Shown here piece by piece: positions 25,561 through 31,089 of a stretch of 31,089 nucleotides of DNA. The DNA is from an uncultured Clostridia bacterium (GTDB lineage: Bacteria; Bacillota; Clostridia; Oscillospirales; Ruminococcaceae). The notes below the pieces were generated by a model. The model saw nothing but the letters and a program-made list of their open reading frames with translations. It was not told the DNA's origin and did no database searches. The position numbers and the translations under genes were made by a program. The stretch covers positions 1 through 31,089 of the forward strand of contig CALLQM010000356.1 of NCBI GenBank assembly GCA_938014855.1. Reading direction: 5' to 3'. The first letter of the stretch is position 1. Every line of letters starts with the position of its first letter.

Positions 25561-25602
25561 CAATGTCAAAGGGCTGCTTACAAAAGCAGCCCTTTGACAT
25601 TG
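25561..25602 (-). terminator. Strong terminator after mazF
   Basis: A perfect 19-bp stem, CAATGTCAAAGGGCTGCTT and its complement, with a four-base loop, followed on the minus strand by CTTTTTTT. It lies 6 bases past the mazF stop. The minus-strand 3' arm contains TTGACA, which could double as a -35 element for the thioesterase gene, though the -10 is poor. Confidence 0.93.
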
Positions 25603-25608
25603 GGCGGC

Positions 25609-25971
25609 TTATGTATGGCCGCCCATATCGCCTAATCCAAAACTAATAGAAAGTGCATGGTTGACATATCCCATAGATCCATCATCCAGACGTCCCATTT
25701 TTTCCTTCAGGCGTTTTTTGTCAATGGTACGGATTTGTTCCAACAATACCACCGAATCTCTTGAGAGTCCGCAGTTATGCGAATTGATCTCAATGTGGGT
25801 GGGTAGCTTTGATTTTTCCTTCTGACTAGTGATTGCTGCTGCCATCACCGTTGGACTATAACGATTTCCAACATCATTTTGCACAATTAAAACGGGGCGA
25901 ACGCCGCCCTGCTCTGAACCTACTACCGGACTTAAGTCCGCATAGTAGATATCCCCTCTTTTTACGGTCAC
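25609..25971 (-). CDS. mazF: MazF/PemK-family mRNA interferase (EndoA-like)
   Basis: A 120-residue ribosome-independent endoribonuclease of the chromosomal EndoA type. VKRGDIYYADLSPVVGSEQGGVRPVLIVQND and AAITSQKEKSKLPTHIEI are the family core; the Arg in GGVRPVL and the Thr in AAITSQ are the catalytic positions known from Bacillus MazF. I use GTG 25971 (GGAG ten bases upstream); GTG 25980 is one base from that site. No MazE antitoxin or alr gene precedes it, unlike the usual alr-mazE-mazF layout. A 20-codon frame overlaps the start. Confidence 0.93.
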   Translation of the reverse strand: MTVKRGDIYYADLSPVVGSEQGGVRPVLIVQNDVGNRYSPTVMAAAITSQKEKSKLPTHIEINSHNCGLSRDSVVLLEQIRTIDKKRLKEKMGRLDDGSMGYVNHALSISFGLGDMGGHT

Positions 25972-25976
25972 GTCTA

Positions 25977-26039
25977 TCACACTCCGTGGATTTCTTTGTT
26001 TTCATTTACTTCCACTGGTAGTTTGAACGATACTGGCAC
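25977..26039 (-). CDS. Possible 20-codon minicistron overlapping mazF start
   Basis: On the minus strand a frame GTG CCA GTA ... GGA GTG TGA encodes MPVSFKLPVEVNENKEIHGV and ends in GTGTGA at the mazF start. A TAA lies two codons upstream. There is no good ribosome site, so this may be chance, a translation-coupling leader or a remnant of a lost upstream gene. Confidence 0.2.
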   Translation of the reverse strand: MPVSFKLPVEVNENKEIHGV

Positions 26040-26111
26040 GGTTTAATCATAGGCCAAAAACTTTCCGCACCTTTTATATTGTATTGACAGACGCGAAATT
26101 TTGATAATATA

Positions 26112-26139
26112 AAAGCCTGTACTGGGCAGTACAGGCTTT
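26112..26139 (-). terminator. Terminator after the lipoprotein gene
   Basis: AAAGCCTGTACT and AGTACAGGCTTT form a perfect 12-bp stem with a four-base loop, followed by TATATT on the minus strand. It separates nnr/lipoprotein transcription from mazF. Confidence 0.88.
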
Positions 26140-26155
26140 GCTGATTTTCATAGTT

Positions 26156-26695
26156 TCATTCTAATATCTTGAAATTAAGAATCTCCATTTCCAGTTCACT
26201 CGATGGAATTGACAACTTTAAAATATTTCCATTTTCCTTATCAATTACAAGAGAGAACGAGCCTTCCTCCATTTCTCCATTGACTATAAGCTGCTTATCC
26301 TCCTTCTCTATCGAAATCCCATTTTCATTCATTGCAGCGTTTAATGCAGATATAACCAAATTAGATGCCGCCTTTCCAGGAAGAGAATCCGGCATGAAAT
26401 CAAAATGCATTTCTTTATAATCCACAGATACTTTATCCGTATAATAAGTCATCTGAAAATCTTTCAGACTCTCCGGACTTTCAAACTTCACAACCGCACA
26501 GTTCATAGGCTTTTTATAAATCGTCATGACCGTTTCGAAATCATGATATGTTACTCTTGCAGTCGTTTCAAAAGATTTGCTGAGATTTTCTGTTACAAGC
26601 TCCTGTTCTTGTCCACTGACTTTTTTCTTGTTGCAGCCAGAAAGTCCAATTGCCAGCAACACCATCCATATAGCAAGAACTCGTTTTATCAACAC
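26156..26695 (-). CDS. Lipoprotein, GerS/YdcC-like (LolA-fold) candidate
   Basis: A 179-residue secreted lipoprotein. The N-terminus (LIKRVLAIWMVLLAIGLSGCNKK) is a signal peptide with a clear lipobox LSGC (Cys at about 21). The rest alternates short beta-strand-like segments (FETVMTIYKKPMNCAVVKF, LQ-free acidic C-terminus) as in LolA/LppX-type sheets. In Bacillus ydcC and in C. difficile gerS, a lipoprotein sits next to nnr/alr/mazF genes; here nnr lies 37 bases upstream and mazF downstream. That synteny suggests GerS-like, a sporulation/germination-linked lipoprotein, but sequence similarity is too weak to be firm. Start GTG 26695 with GGGGGGAT upstream. Confidence 0.75.
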   Translation of the reverse strand: MLIKRVLAIWMVLLAIGLSGCNKKKVSGQEQELVTENLSKSFETTARVTYHDFETVMTIYKKPMNCAVVKFESPESLKDFQMTYYTDKVSVDYKEMHFDFMPDSLPGKAASNLVISALNAAMNENGISIEKEDKQLIVNGEMEEGSFSLVIDKENGNILKLSIPSSELEMEILNFKILE

Positions 26696-26732
26696 TTTTA
26701 ATCCCCCCAGACTGCAGTTTCACAAGTTAGGT

Positions 26733-28268
26733 TTACCGATTATTAGCCAAAAATACTGCCGGCAGCTTTTGTATGACATCTCGCGCCAGCATACCGTATT
26801 GCGAGTATTCGCATGCTGCCAAATCACCAGCTGCTCCATGCAGCCATACGCCGCAGGCAGCAGCTGATTCCGGCGAAAATCCTTGAGCCGCCAACGCTCC
26901 AATGATTCCGGCAAGGACATCCCCACTTCCGGCTTTTGCAAGCCCGGCGTTACCGGTGGTATTGATCAGAATTTGCCCATTTGCACATGCCGTATGGGTA
27001 TATGCATCTTTTATCACCAGCGTTATGCCATATTCTTCTGCAAATGCGCGCCCAACTGACACAGCATCGCGTTTAAGCTGCTCGATTGATGCTCCTGTCA
27101 GTCTGGACAGTTCCATCAGATGTGGTGTAAGTACCACCGGACCGCCTGCCTGCTTCAATATATCTATATTCTTGGAAAGAACGTTTATGCCATCCGCATC
27201 CAAAATTAAAGGACATTTTACCTCACGAATTAAATCATAAACAATTTGGCACGCATCTTCCGATACTCCCAAACCATTCCCTGCTAATACCGCAGTACTA
27301 TGATTTGCCGCTGATAGAATATCGGGCATAGAATCAGAAGAAATTGCTCCAGTTTCTGATGCTTGAAGCGGCATCATAACACATTCTAAAAGTTGAGGAA
27401 GCGCTGTACGGCAAACATCTGCCGTAGATGCTAACGTTACATAACCCGCTCCGGTTCGCATACCAGCAAGCGATGACAGGATAGCGGCTCCCATATAGCT
27501 TTGTGAGCCGGCAACATTAAGCAATTTTCCATAATCGCCCTTATGAGTGCGGCGGCGTCTTTTTGGCAAATGATCAAATACAAAGGTCTGATCGACCATT
27601 TTATAGATTGAAATGATATCACTGTGCGCTTCTTCAGGAATTCCAATATCCGCCACAACAACTTTTCCGCAATATTCCACAGATGCCGGAAAAACGCATG
27701 CAGGTTTTGCGCTGTCAAAAGTAACCGTGAGATTGGCGCGTACGGCACCATTGTCTGCATAACCGGTATTACATGTTACTCCGCTGGGAACATCTAATGA
27801 AATTGTGTTGACATTAATTTCATTTAAAAGACGGCAGATATCTTTATGCCGATCATCCAGTTCTCCATGAAAACCTGTACCATAAATTCCATCAACCAAT
27901 AAATCTGTTTTCGAAAGCCTTTCCGCTAAATAATGTGGATCCACACCATATTCAGAAATGGCAATATCCATCATTCGTATCATTTCAAACATAACTTTTG
28001 CCTGTTCCGTGCGCGGCGCTCCATCGGTTAAAATAACTGCAACATTTGCTCCTGCCTGACACAAACGTCTTGCAACTACAAATCCATCGCCGCCATTATT
28101 TCCGCGTCCGCAAAAAATCGTTACATAGCGGTCTTCCACTTTATATTCTCTGCGTATGGTCATTGCTGCTGCACTGCCGGCATTTTCCATAAGCTGTTTC
28201 ATCGATAATCCACAGGAAACTGCATTTTGTTCAATTTTTTTCATTTGTTCGGATGTAACAATCCGCAT
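26733..28268 (-). CDS. nnr: Bifunctional NAD(P)HX epimerase/dehydratase
   Basis: A 511-residue fusion of the YjeF_N epimerase (about 1-215) and the ribokinase-like dehydratase (about 230-511). It repairs hydrated NADH/NADPH using ADP. Epimerase segments: GRGNNGGDGFVVARRL, LLVDGIYGTGFHGEL and SLDVPSGV. Dehydratase segments: HKGDYGKLLNVAGSQSYMGAA, LDADGINVL, LTPHLMELSRLTG, TGNAGLAKAGSGDVLAGIIGAL. Start: ATG 28268 with GGAGGGC seven bases upstream; an ATG at 28292 lacks a ribosome site. A TATAAT at 28304-28309 (minus) is a probable -10 with a weak -35. Confidence 0.96.
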   Translation of the reverse strand: MRIVTSEQMKKIEQNAVSCGLSMKQLMENAGSAAAMTIRREYKVEDRYVTIFCGRGNNGGDGFVVARRLCQAGANVAVILTDGAPRTEQAKVMFEMIRMMDIAISEYGVDPHYLAERLSKTDLLVDGIYGTGFHGELDDRHKDICRLLNEINVNTISLDVPSGVTCNTGYADNGAVRANLTVTFDSAKPACVFPASVEYCGKVVVADIGIPEEAHSDIISIYKMVDQTFVFDHLPKRRRRTHKGDYGKLLNVAGSQSYMGAAILSSLAGMRTGAGYVTLASTADVCRTALPQLLECVMMPLQASETGAISSDSMPDILSAANHSTAVLAGNGLGVSEDACQIVYDLIREVKCPLILDADGINVLSKNIDILKQAGGPVVLTPHLMELSRLTGASIEQLKRDAVSVGRAFAEEYGITLVIKDAYTHTACANGQILINTTGNAGLAKAGSGDVLAGIIGALAAQGFSPESAAACGVWLHGAAGDLAACEYSQYGMLARDVIQKLPAVFLANNR

Positions 28269-28303
28269 AAAAGCGCCCTCCATTGTTGTCATATGTTACT
28301 ATT

Positions 28304-28331
28304 ATTATAACACAGTACGTGGATACAAAAA
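28304..28331 (-). promoter_or_regulatory. Likely promoter of nnr
   Basis: Minus-strand TATAAT at 28304-28309 with a weak TTTTTG about 16 bases upstream. Transcription would start about 30 bases before the nnr ATG. The good -10 and correct location make it likely; the -35 is poor. Confidence 0.5.
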
Positions 28332-28366
28332 AGCTTCTTGTATACAATTTATTCCTTTTATAGGGC

Positions 28367-28395
28367 TTGACTTTCTTATATTCTACTGTTATAAT
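28367..28395 (+). promoter_or_regulatory. Promoter of rpsF-ssb-rpsR
   Basis: Plus-strand TTGACT (28367-28372), a 17-base spacer and a perfect TATAAT (28390-28395). It leaves a leader of about 90 bases before rpsF. Confidence 0.92.
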
Positions 28396-28401
28396 TTACT
28401 G

Positions 28402-28480
28402 GTTAGCCGTGGTGCATTATGTCCCGCGGTATAGCATCCTTGCTCTGTCCATTTAAGAGGCAGGGCCTAAAGTCCAAAAG
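28402..28480 (+). promoter_or_regulatory. Candidate S6:S18 autoregulatory leader
   Basis: The rpsF leader can fold GGTGC with GCATC, enclosing a CCCGCGG segment, and GCTCTG with CAGGGC just before the ribosome site. S6:S18 complexes are known to bind an rpsF leader hairpin bearing a CCG element and repress the operon. Placement and a CCG-bearing hairpin fit, but this was folded by eye. Confidence 0.45.
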
Positions 28481-28493
28481 GAGGTGTTTTATA

Positions 28494-28832
28494 ATGGCAC
28501 AGCTTAGAGCAAACTACGAGACTGTAATGGTATTCAGTGTAAAAAACGGTGAGGAAAGCGTGAACGCGCTTGTTGAAAAATTCAACAACCTGATTTCCGA
28601 AAATGCAACTGTAATCAGCGTGGATACTTGGGGACAGCGTCCTCTCGCATATCCGATCAACGATGAAACAGCTGCATATTACGTGGTTGTTAACTTTAAC
28701 TCCACTCCGGATTTCCCTGCTGAACTTGATCGTATCTACAAGATCACTGACGGCGTTCTGCGCAGCTTGATTGTTGCAAAAGAAGAAGTTCCTGCAGCAA
28801 AAGAATCTGCAAAAGAAGAAAAGGAAGCATAA
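28494..28832 (+). CDS. rpsF: 30S ribosomal protein S6
   Basis: A 112-residue S6: NYETVMVFSVKNGEES, then VDTWGQRPLAYPINDETAAYYVVVNF and LDRIYKITDGVLRSLIV, with an acidic, lysine/glutamate tail. S6 pairs with S18 in the 30S platform. ATG 28494 follows AAAAGGAGGTG at good spacing. The frame continues upstream to 28419, but that part crosses the leader and does not resemble S6. First gene of the conserved rpsF-ssb-rpsR operon. Confidence 0.98.
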   Translation: MAQLRANYETVMVFSVKNGEESVNALVEKFNNLISENATVISVDTWGQRPLAYPINDETAAYYVVVNFNSTPDFPAELDRIYKITDGVLRSLIVAKEEVPAAKESAKEEKEA

Positions 28833-28850
28833 GACAAGGAGTGTTGTGCA

Positions 28851-29300
28851 ATGTTAAATCGAGCGATTTTGATGGGTCGTCTTGTTGCGGATCCGGAACT
28901 TAGACAAACCCAAAGCGGTATTTCCGTGGTTTCTTTCACGATTGCCATTGACCGCAACTATTCAAAAGACCGTGAGCGTCAAGCCGATTTTGTTGACATT
29001 GTTGCGTGGAGACATACTGCTGAATTCGTTTCAAGATACTTTTTCAAAGGAAAAATGATTATTGTCGAAGGAAGCATTCAAACACGCCTTTACGAAGACA
29101 AAAACGGCAACAAACGCAAAGCTGTCGAGGTGGTGGCAGACAATGTTCAGTTTGGAGAAAGCAAAAACGCTTCCAGTAATGTTTCGGCTTCAGCCCCTGC
29201 TGCTCCGGTTACTCCTGCGGAACCCGCGGTCTCCTATGCCAGCGGCGATGTGGGTGATTTTTCCGAAATGGCCGGCGATTCCGATGACTTGCCTTTCTGA
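28851..29300 (+). CDS. ssb: Single-stranded DNA-binding protein
   Basis: A 149-residue SSB. The OB fold has MLNRAILMGRLVADPELRQTQSG, RQADFVDIVAWRHTAEF and KGKMIIVEGSIQTRLYEDKNG. The linker is rich in Ala/Pro/Ser, and the acidic C-terminal tip DSDDLPF is the partner-protein docking peptide. It lies between rpsF and rpsR, 18 bases after rpsF with AAGGAG upstream, as in most Firmicutes. It protects ssDNA at forks and works with the AddAB/RecA/DprA systems also encoded here. Confidence 0.98.
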   Translation: MLNRAILMGRLVADPELRQTQSGISVVSFTIAIDRNYSKDRERQADFVDIVAWRHTAEFVSRYFFKGKMIIVEGSIQTRLYEDKNGNKRKAVEVVADNVQFGESKNASSNVSASAPAAPVTPAEPAVSYASGDVGDFSEMAGDSDDLPF

Positions 29301-29371
29301 TTAACTTGCCCTGCTTTTTGGCTGGTATGTGCACTGAATGATTCTATTATAAGTACAAGGAGGTTTGTATT

Positions 29372-29620
29372 ATGGCTTACGAAAGATCTGATAGAGGTCC
29401 TCGCGGCAGAAGAGGCAGAAGAAAAGTATGCTCTTTTTGCGTAGACAAGCTTGGTCCGATTGATTATAAAGATGTTCCGCGTCTGAGAAGATATCTCAGC
29501 GAGCGTGCTAAGATCGTTCCCCGCCGTGTGACTGGCACTTGTGCCCGCCATCAGCGTGAATTGACGATTGCAATTAAACGTGCACGTCATATTGGTTTGC
29601 TGCCTTATATCAGCGACTAA
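29372..29620 (+). CDS. rpsR: 30S ribosomal protein S18, zinc-binding form
   Basis: An 82-residue S18 with an Arg/Gly-rich start, then VCSFC (residues 19-23), and TGTCARHQRELTIAIKRARHIGLLPY. The CxxC ... C-x-x-H set (CSFC and CARH) marks the zinc-binding C+ paralog, not the C- form used in zinc limitation. It has an AAGGAGG site and lies 71 bases after ssb. It ends before a bidirectional terminator. Confidence 0.98.
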   Translation: MAYERSDRGPRGRRGRRKVCSFCVDKLGPIDYKDVPRLRRYLSERAKIVPRRVTGTCARHQRELTIAIKRARHIGLLPYISD

Positions 29621-29630
29621 TGAATGTTAT

Positions 29631-29664
29631 AAAAAAGCCTCTAGATTAATCTAGAGGCTTTTTT
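29631..29664. terminator. Bidirectional terminator between rpsR and the YaiI-family gene
   Basis: A perfect inverted repeat AAAAAAGCCTCTAGAT/ATCTAGAGGCTTTTTT spans 29631-29664, giving a T-run on either strand. It serves rpsR (plus) and the YaiI-family gene (minus); the latter's stop codon TAG lies inside the stem. Confidence 0.93.
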
Positions 29665-30097
29665 GTTGCTTTTGAATAAGATTTTCCAGTGTATGAGAAA
29701 AGTTTTCATCCTCTTCCCTTCCCCGCTTCTTAATATTGGTTGTTCTTCCTCCTGATCGGCGAACTTTCTGTCCTAAAAATCGTTCGAACAATAAACGGTC
29801 CATATTATCTTTATTGTAGATTAGACCGTTTTGATTTAGTGCACATGCTCCTTTTCCTAATGCCATTGCAGCTACACCATAATCCTGCGTTACAACAATA
29901 TCGTCATCAGAAAGAATATTGATTAATTTGATGTCCACACTATCGCGTGCTTTATCGACTGTTATAACTGTACTATACCCATCATCAATAATATGACTGG
30001 TGTCAATAATCATAATAACTGGGATTTTATATTTTTTTGCCAAATGCACGATCTGCTGTTTTACAGGACAGGCATCGGCGTCCACTAAAATACGCAT
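29651..30097 (-). CDS. YaiI/YqxD family protein (UPF0178, DUF188)
   Basis: A 148-residue protein of the UPF0178 family, PIN/NYN-like nuclease fold. MRILVDADACPVKQQIVHLAKKY is the near-invariant N-terminus with the conserved acidic pair; DIVVTQDYGVAAMALGKGACALNQNG and KVRRSGGRTT follow. The family is suspected to act on RNA, but no substrate is known. The ATG follows AGGAGGAATTAA. Its last codons and stop run into the bidirectional terminator stem. Confidence 0.94.
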   Translation of the reverse strand: MRILVDADACPVKQQIVHLAKKYKIPVIMIIDTSHIIDDGYSTVITVDKARDSVDIKLINILSDDDIVVTQDYGVAAMALGKGACALNQNGLIYNKDNMDRLLFERFLGQKVRRSGGRTTNIKKRGREEDENFSHTLENLIQKQQKSL

Positions 30098-30110
30098 TTA
30101 ATTCCTCCTA

Positions 30111-30149
30111 AATGCAGGCAGAACCGATGAAAACGGTTCTGCCTGCATT
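30111..30149 (-). terminator. Long hairpin after the beta-propeller gene
   Basis: AATGCAGGCAGAACCG and its exact complement form a 16-bp stem around a seven-base loop. On the minus strand it is followed by TAGGAGG, the ribosome site of the next gene, with no U-tract. It may stop transcription weakly or stabilise the 3' end. Confidence 0.6.
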
Positions 30150-30162
30150 CTTTTGATCCACT

Positions 30163-31089
30163 TTACGTCAGCTGTATGCTAACTGTTTGCTGCAAGGTAT
30201 TTACATTGTAACCAACAATTTCTTCCGGCGAAAAAGTATATACAACATCCCCTGCCACTAGACCTTGGTTGATATCATTCGTATCATGTTGTAAAGTTTT
30301 CATAAGCGTCAGTCCATTTTGTTTATGATAAGATAACATAGAGAAGCTGTCGATTTCGTTTCCTTTATGATCTACATATTGGGTTGGAAATCCAATTTGA
30401 TTATGTGTTTTATCAAATAAGATCACATCTTGATCATTTAATGCCTCTGAATCAATATAATCACCCGAAAAAGCATAGAAATCCAAAGCGGCAGGCTGTG
30501 CTGGATTTTTAACATCAAACACGTTCAACTTTAATGTGTTCTTACTATCCCGGCCTAATGCAAATAGCAAATCTTCTTCCTTAACTGGATATAACGTTTC
30601 TGCCGTAAAATCAGATAGATTCTGTTCACTTAATAGAACGGGTTTTTTCGGATTCGACACATCTACAGTAAACAGTCGATTGATTTGACCTTGTGTAAAC
30701 AAATAAATTATGTTGTTCATATATTGTATGGAAGTAATGGTATCGTCCTTTACAATATTCTCTAAGACACCAACTTGTTTCATTGCAGAATCAAATACAT
30801 AAAGATTATTTACCAAGTTTCCACTATTTAAATTCGTCATCGCAAAAACTTGAAGGAACCCATTGGATTCATTTAGTGAAGATAGATCTTGAATATATCC
30901 CGGGATTGTTCCAACTGCATCATATTGAATCTGCTTATTTGCATATGAAAACTGCATAATATGCGTTGTTTCATTATTTTCACTGTTTGATAAAATTTGA
31001 TTATTAGAAACATAAAGATAAAGGCTGTCGTTTACGATATAAACACCATCGCTTCCGCCAAGCACAGATTGTACGTTGGATTCACCAGT
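30163..31089 (-). CDS. Secreted beta-propeller domain protein (5' part missing)
   Basis: The frame is open through the right edge (8 more codons beyond 31065), giving the last 308 residues. Repeated blade-like strands are visible: DGVYIVNDSLYLYVSN, FLQVFAMTNLNSGN, NNIIYLFTQGQINRLFTVDVSNPKKPVLLSEQ, LLFALGRDSKN and LKLNVFDVKNPAQPAALDFY. This matches the Beta_propel group (PF09826), extracellular proteins of Firmicutes and archaea with no settled role; the signal peptide would be beyond the edge. The call of a beta-propeller is firm in style, the function unknown. The stop lies 13 bases before the long hairpin. Confidence 0.8.
   Translation of the reverse strand, partial: TGESNVQSVLGGSDGVYIVNDSLYLYVSNNQILSNSENNETTHIMQFSYANKQIQYDAVGTIPGYIQDLSSLNESNGFLQVFAMTNLNSGNLVNNLYVFDSAMKQVGVLENIVKDDTITSIQYMNNIIYLFTQGQINRLFTVDVSNPKKPVLLSEQNLSDFTAETLYPVKEEDLLFALGRDSKNTLKLNVFDVKNPAQPAALDFYAFSGDYIDSEALNDQDVILFDKTHNQIGFPTQYVDHKGNEIDSFSMLSYHKQNGLTLMKTLQHDTNDINQGLVAGDVVYTFSPEEIVGYNVNTLQQTVSIQLT

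Noticed and set aside
26092..26117. Plus-strand TTGACA with a TATAAA-like -10 facing the lipoprotein gene from behind
   Set aside because: A terminator hairpin follows at once and no plus-strand gene lies beyond; probably chance in AT-rich sequence.
26902..27240. 112-codon plus-strand frame opposite nnr
   Set aside because: Covers the antisense of conserved NnrD motifs; no independent support.
28419..28493. N-terminal extension of rpsF by 25 codons
   Set aside because: It lies in the structured leader; the strong ribosome site and S6 homology begin at ATG 28494.

Overview
This 31 kb window looks like ordinary chromosome from an anaerobic, low-to-mid-GC Gram-positive bacterium of class Clostridia, most like the Oscillospirales/Ruminococcaceae. 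Support: strong Shine-Dalgarno sites, SigA-type promoters with 17-nt spacers, AddAB instead of RecBCD, TrmFO, DprA-TopA-TrmFO order, a ferredoxin-linked 2-oxoacid oxidoreductase, the ThiW transporter component, a GerS/YdcC-like lipoprotein next to nnr and mazF, and zinc-type S18. I see no phage, IS element, CRISPR array, tRNA or rRNA gene. No gene-free stretch exceeds 300 bases; the longest are the infC leader (about 200 bases) and the nnr/rpsF divergent region (about 225 bases).

Layout. From 1 to 9,240 (minus strand) lies an informational block. The infC-rpmI-rplT operon has a strong promoter, a structured leader and an AUU start for infC. It runs into a tight cluster: SpoU-type RNA methyltransferase, dprA, topA, trmFO, plsX, rnc and a radical-SAM (Elp3-like) gene cut by the left edge, many of them with overlapping start/stop codons. 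From 9,241 to 16,111 are addA and addB (double-strand break repair). From 16,206 to 19,560 is an operon with one clear promoter: a MinD/ParA-like ATPase, then ferredoxin, alpha, beta and gamma subunits of a VOR/KOR-type 2-oxoacid:ferredoxin oxidoreductase.

From 19,620 to 21,372 lie a tiny sorting-signal membrane protein, a LUD-domain protein and a HAD phosphatase. From 21,375 to 24,595 is a thiamine salvage operon under a TPP riboswitch and transcriptional terminator: MTH1187-type thiamine-binding protein, thiW, thiM, thiE and a HAD hydrolase. Next to its promoter, on the plus strand, are two tiny paralogous genes of unknown function (24,651-24,992).

From 25,028 to 28,268 (minus) are an acyl-CoA thioesterase, a MazF-type toxin with no visible antitoxin, a lipoprotein and nnr (NAD(P)HX repair). 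From 28,367 the plus strand carries rpsF-ssb-rpsR with its own promoter and a probable S6:S18 autoregulatory leader. The right end has a YaiI/YqxD-family gene and a beta-propeller protein gene cut by the window edge.

Most of the window is conserved housekeeping sequence. The items most worth a second look are the two tiny paralogs, the small NPATGD protein beside the LUD gene, the ATPase heading the oxidoreductase operon, the HAD enzyme in the thiamine operon, and the antitoxin-less mazF with a 20-codon minicistron overlapping its start.
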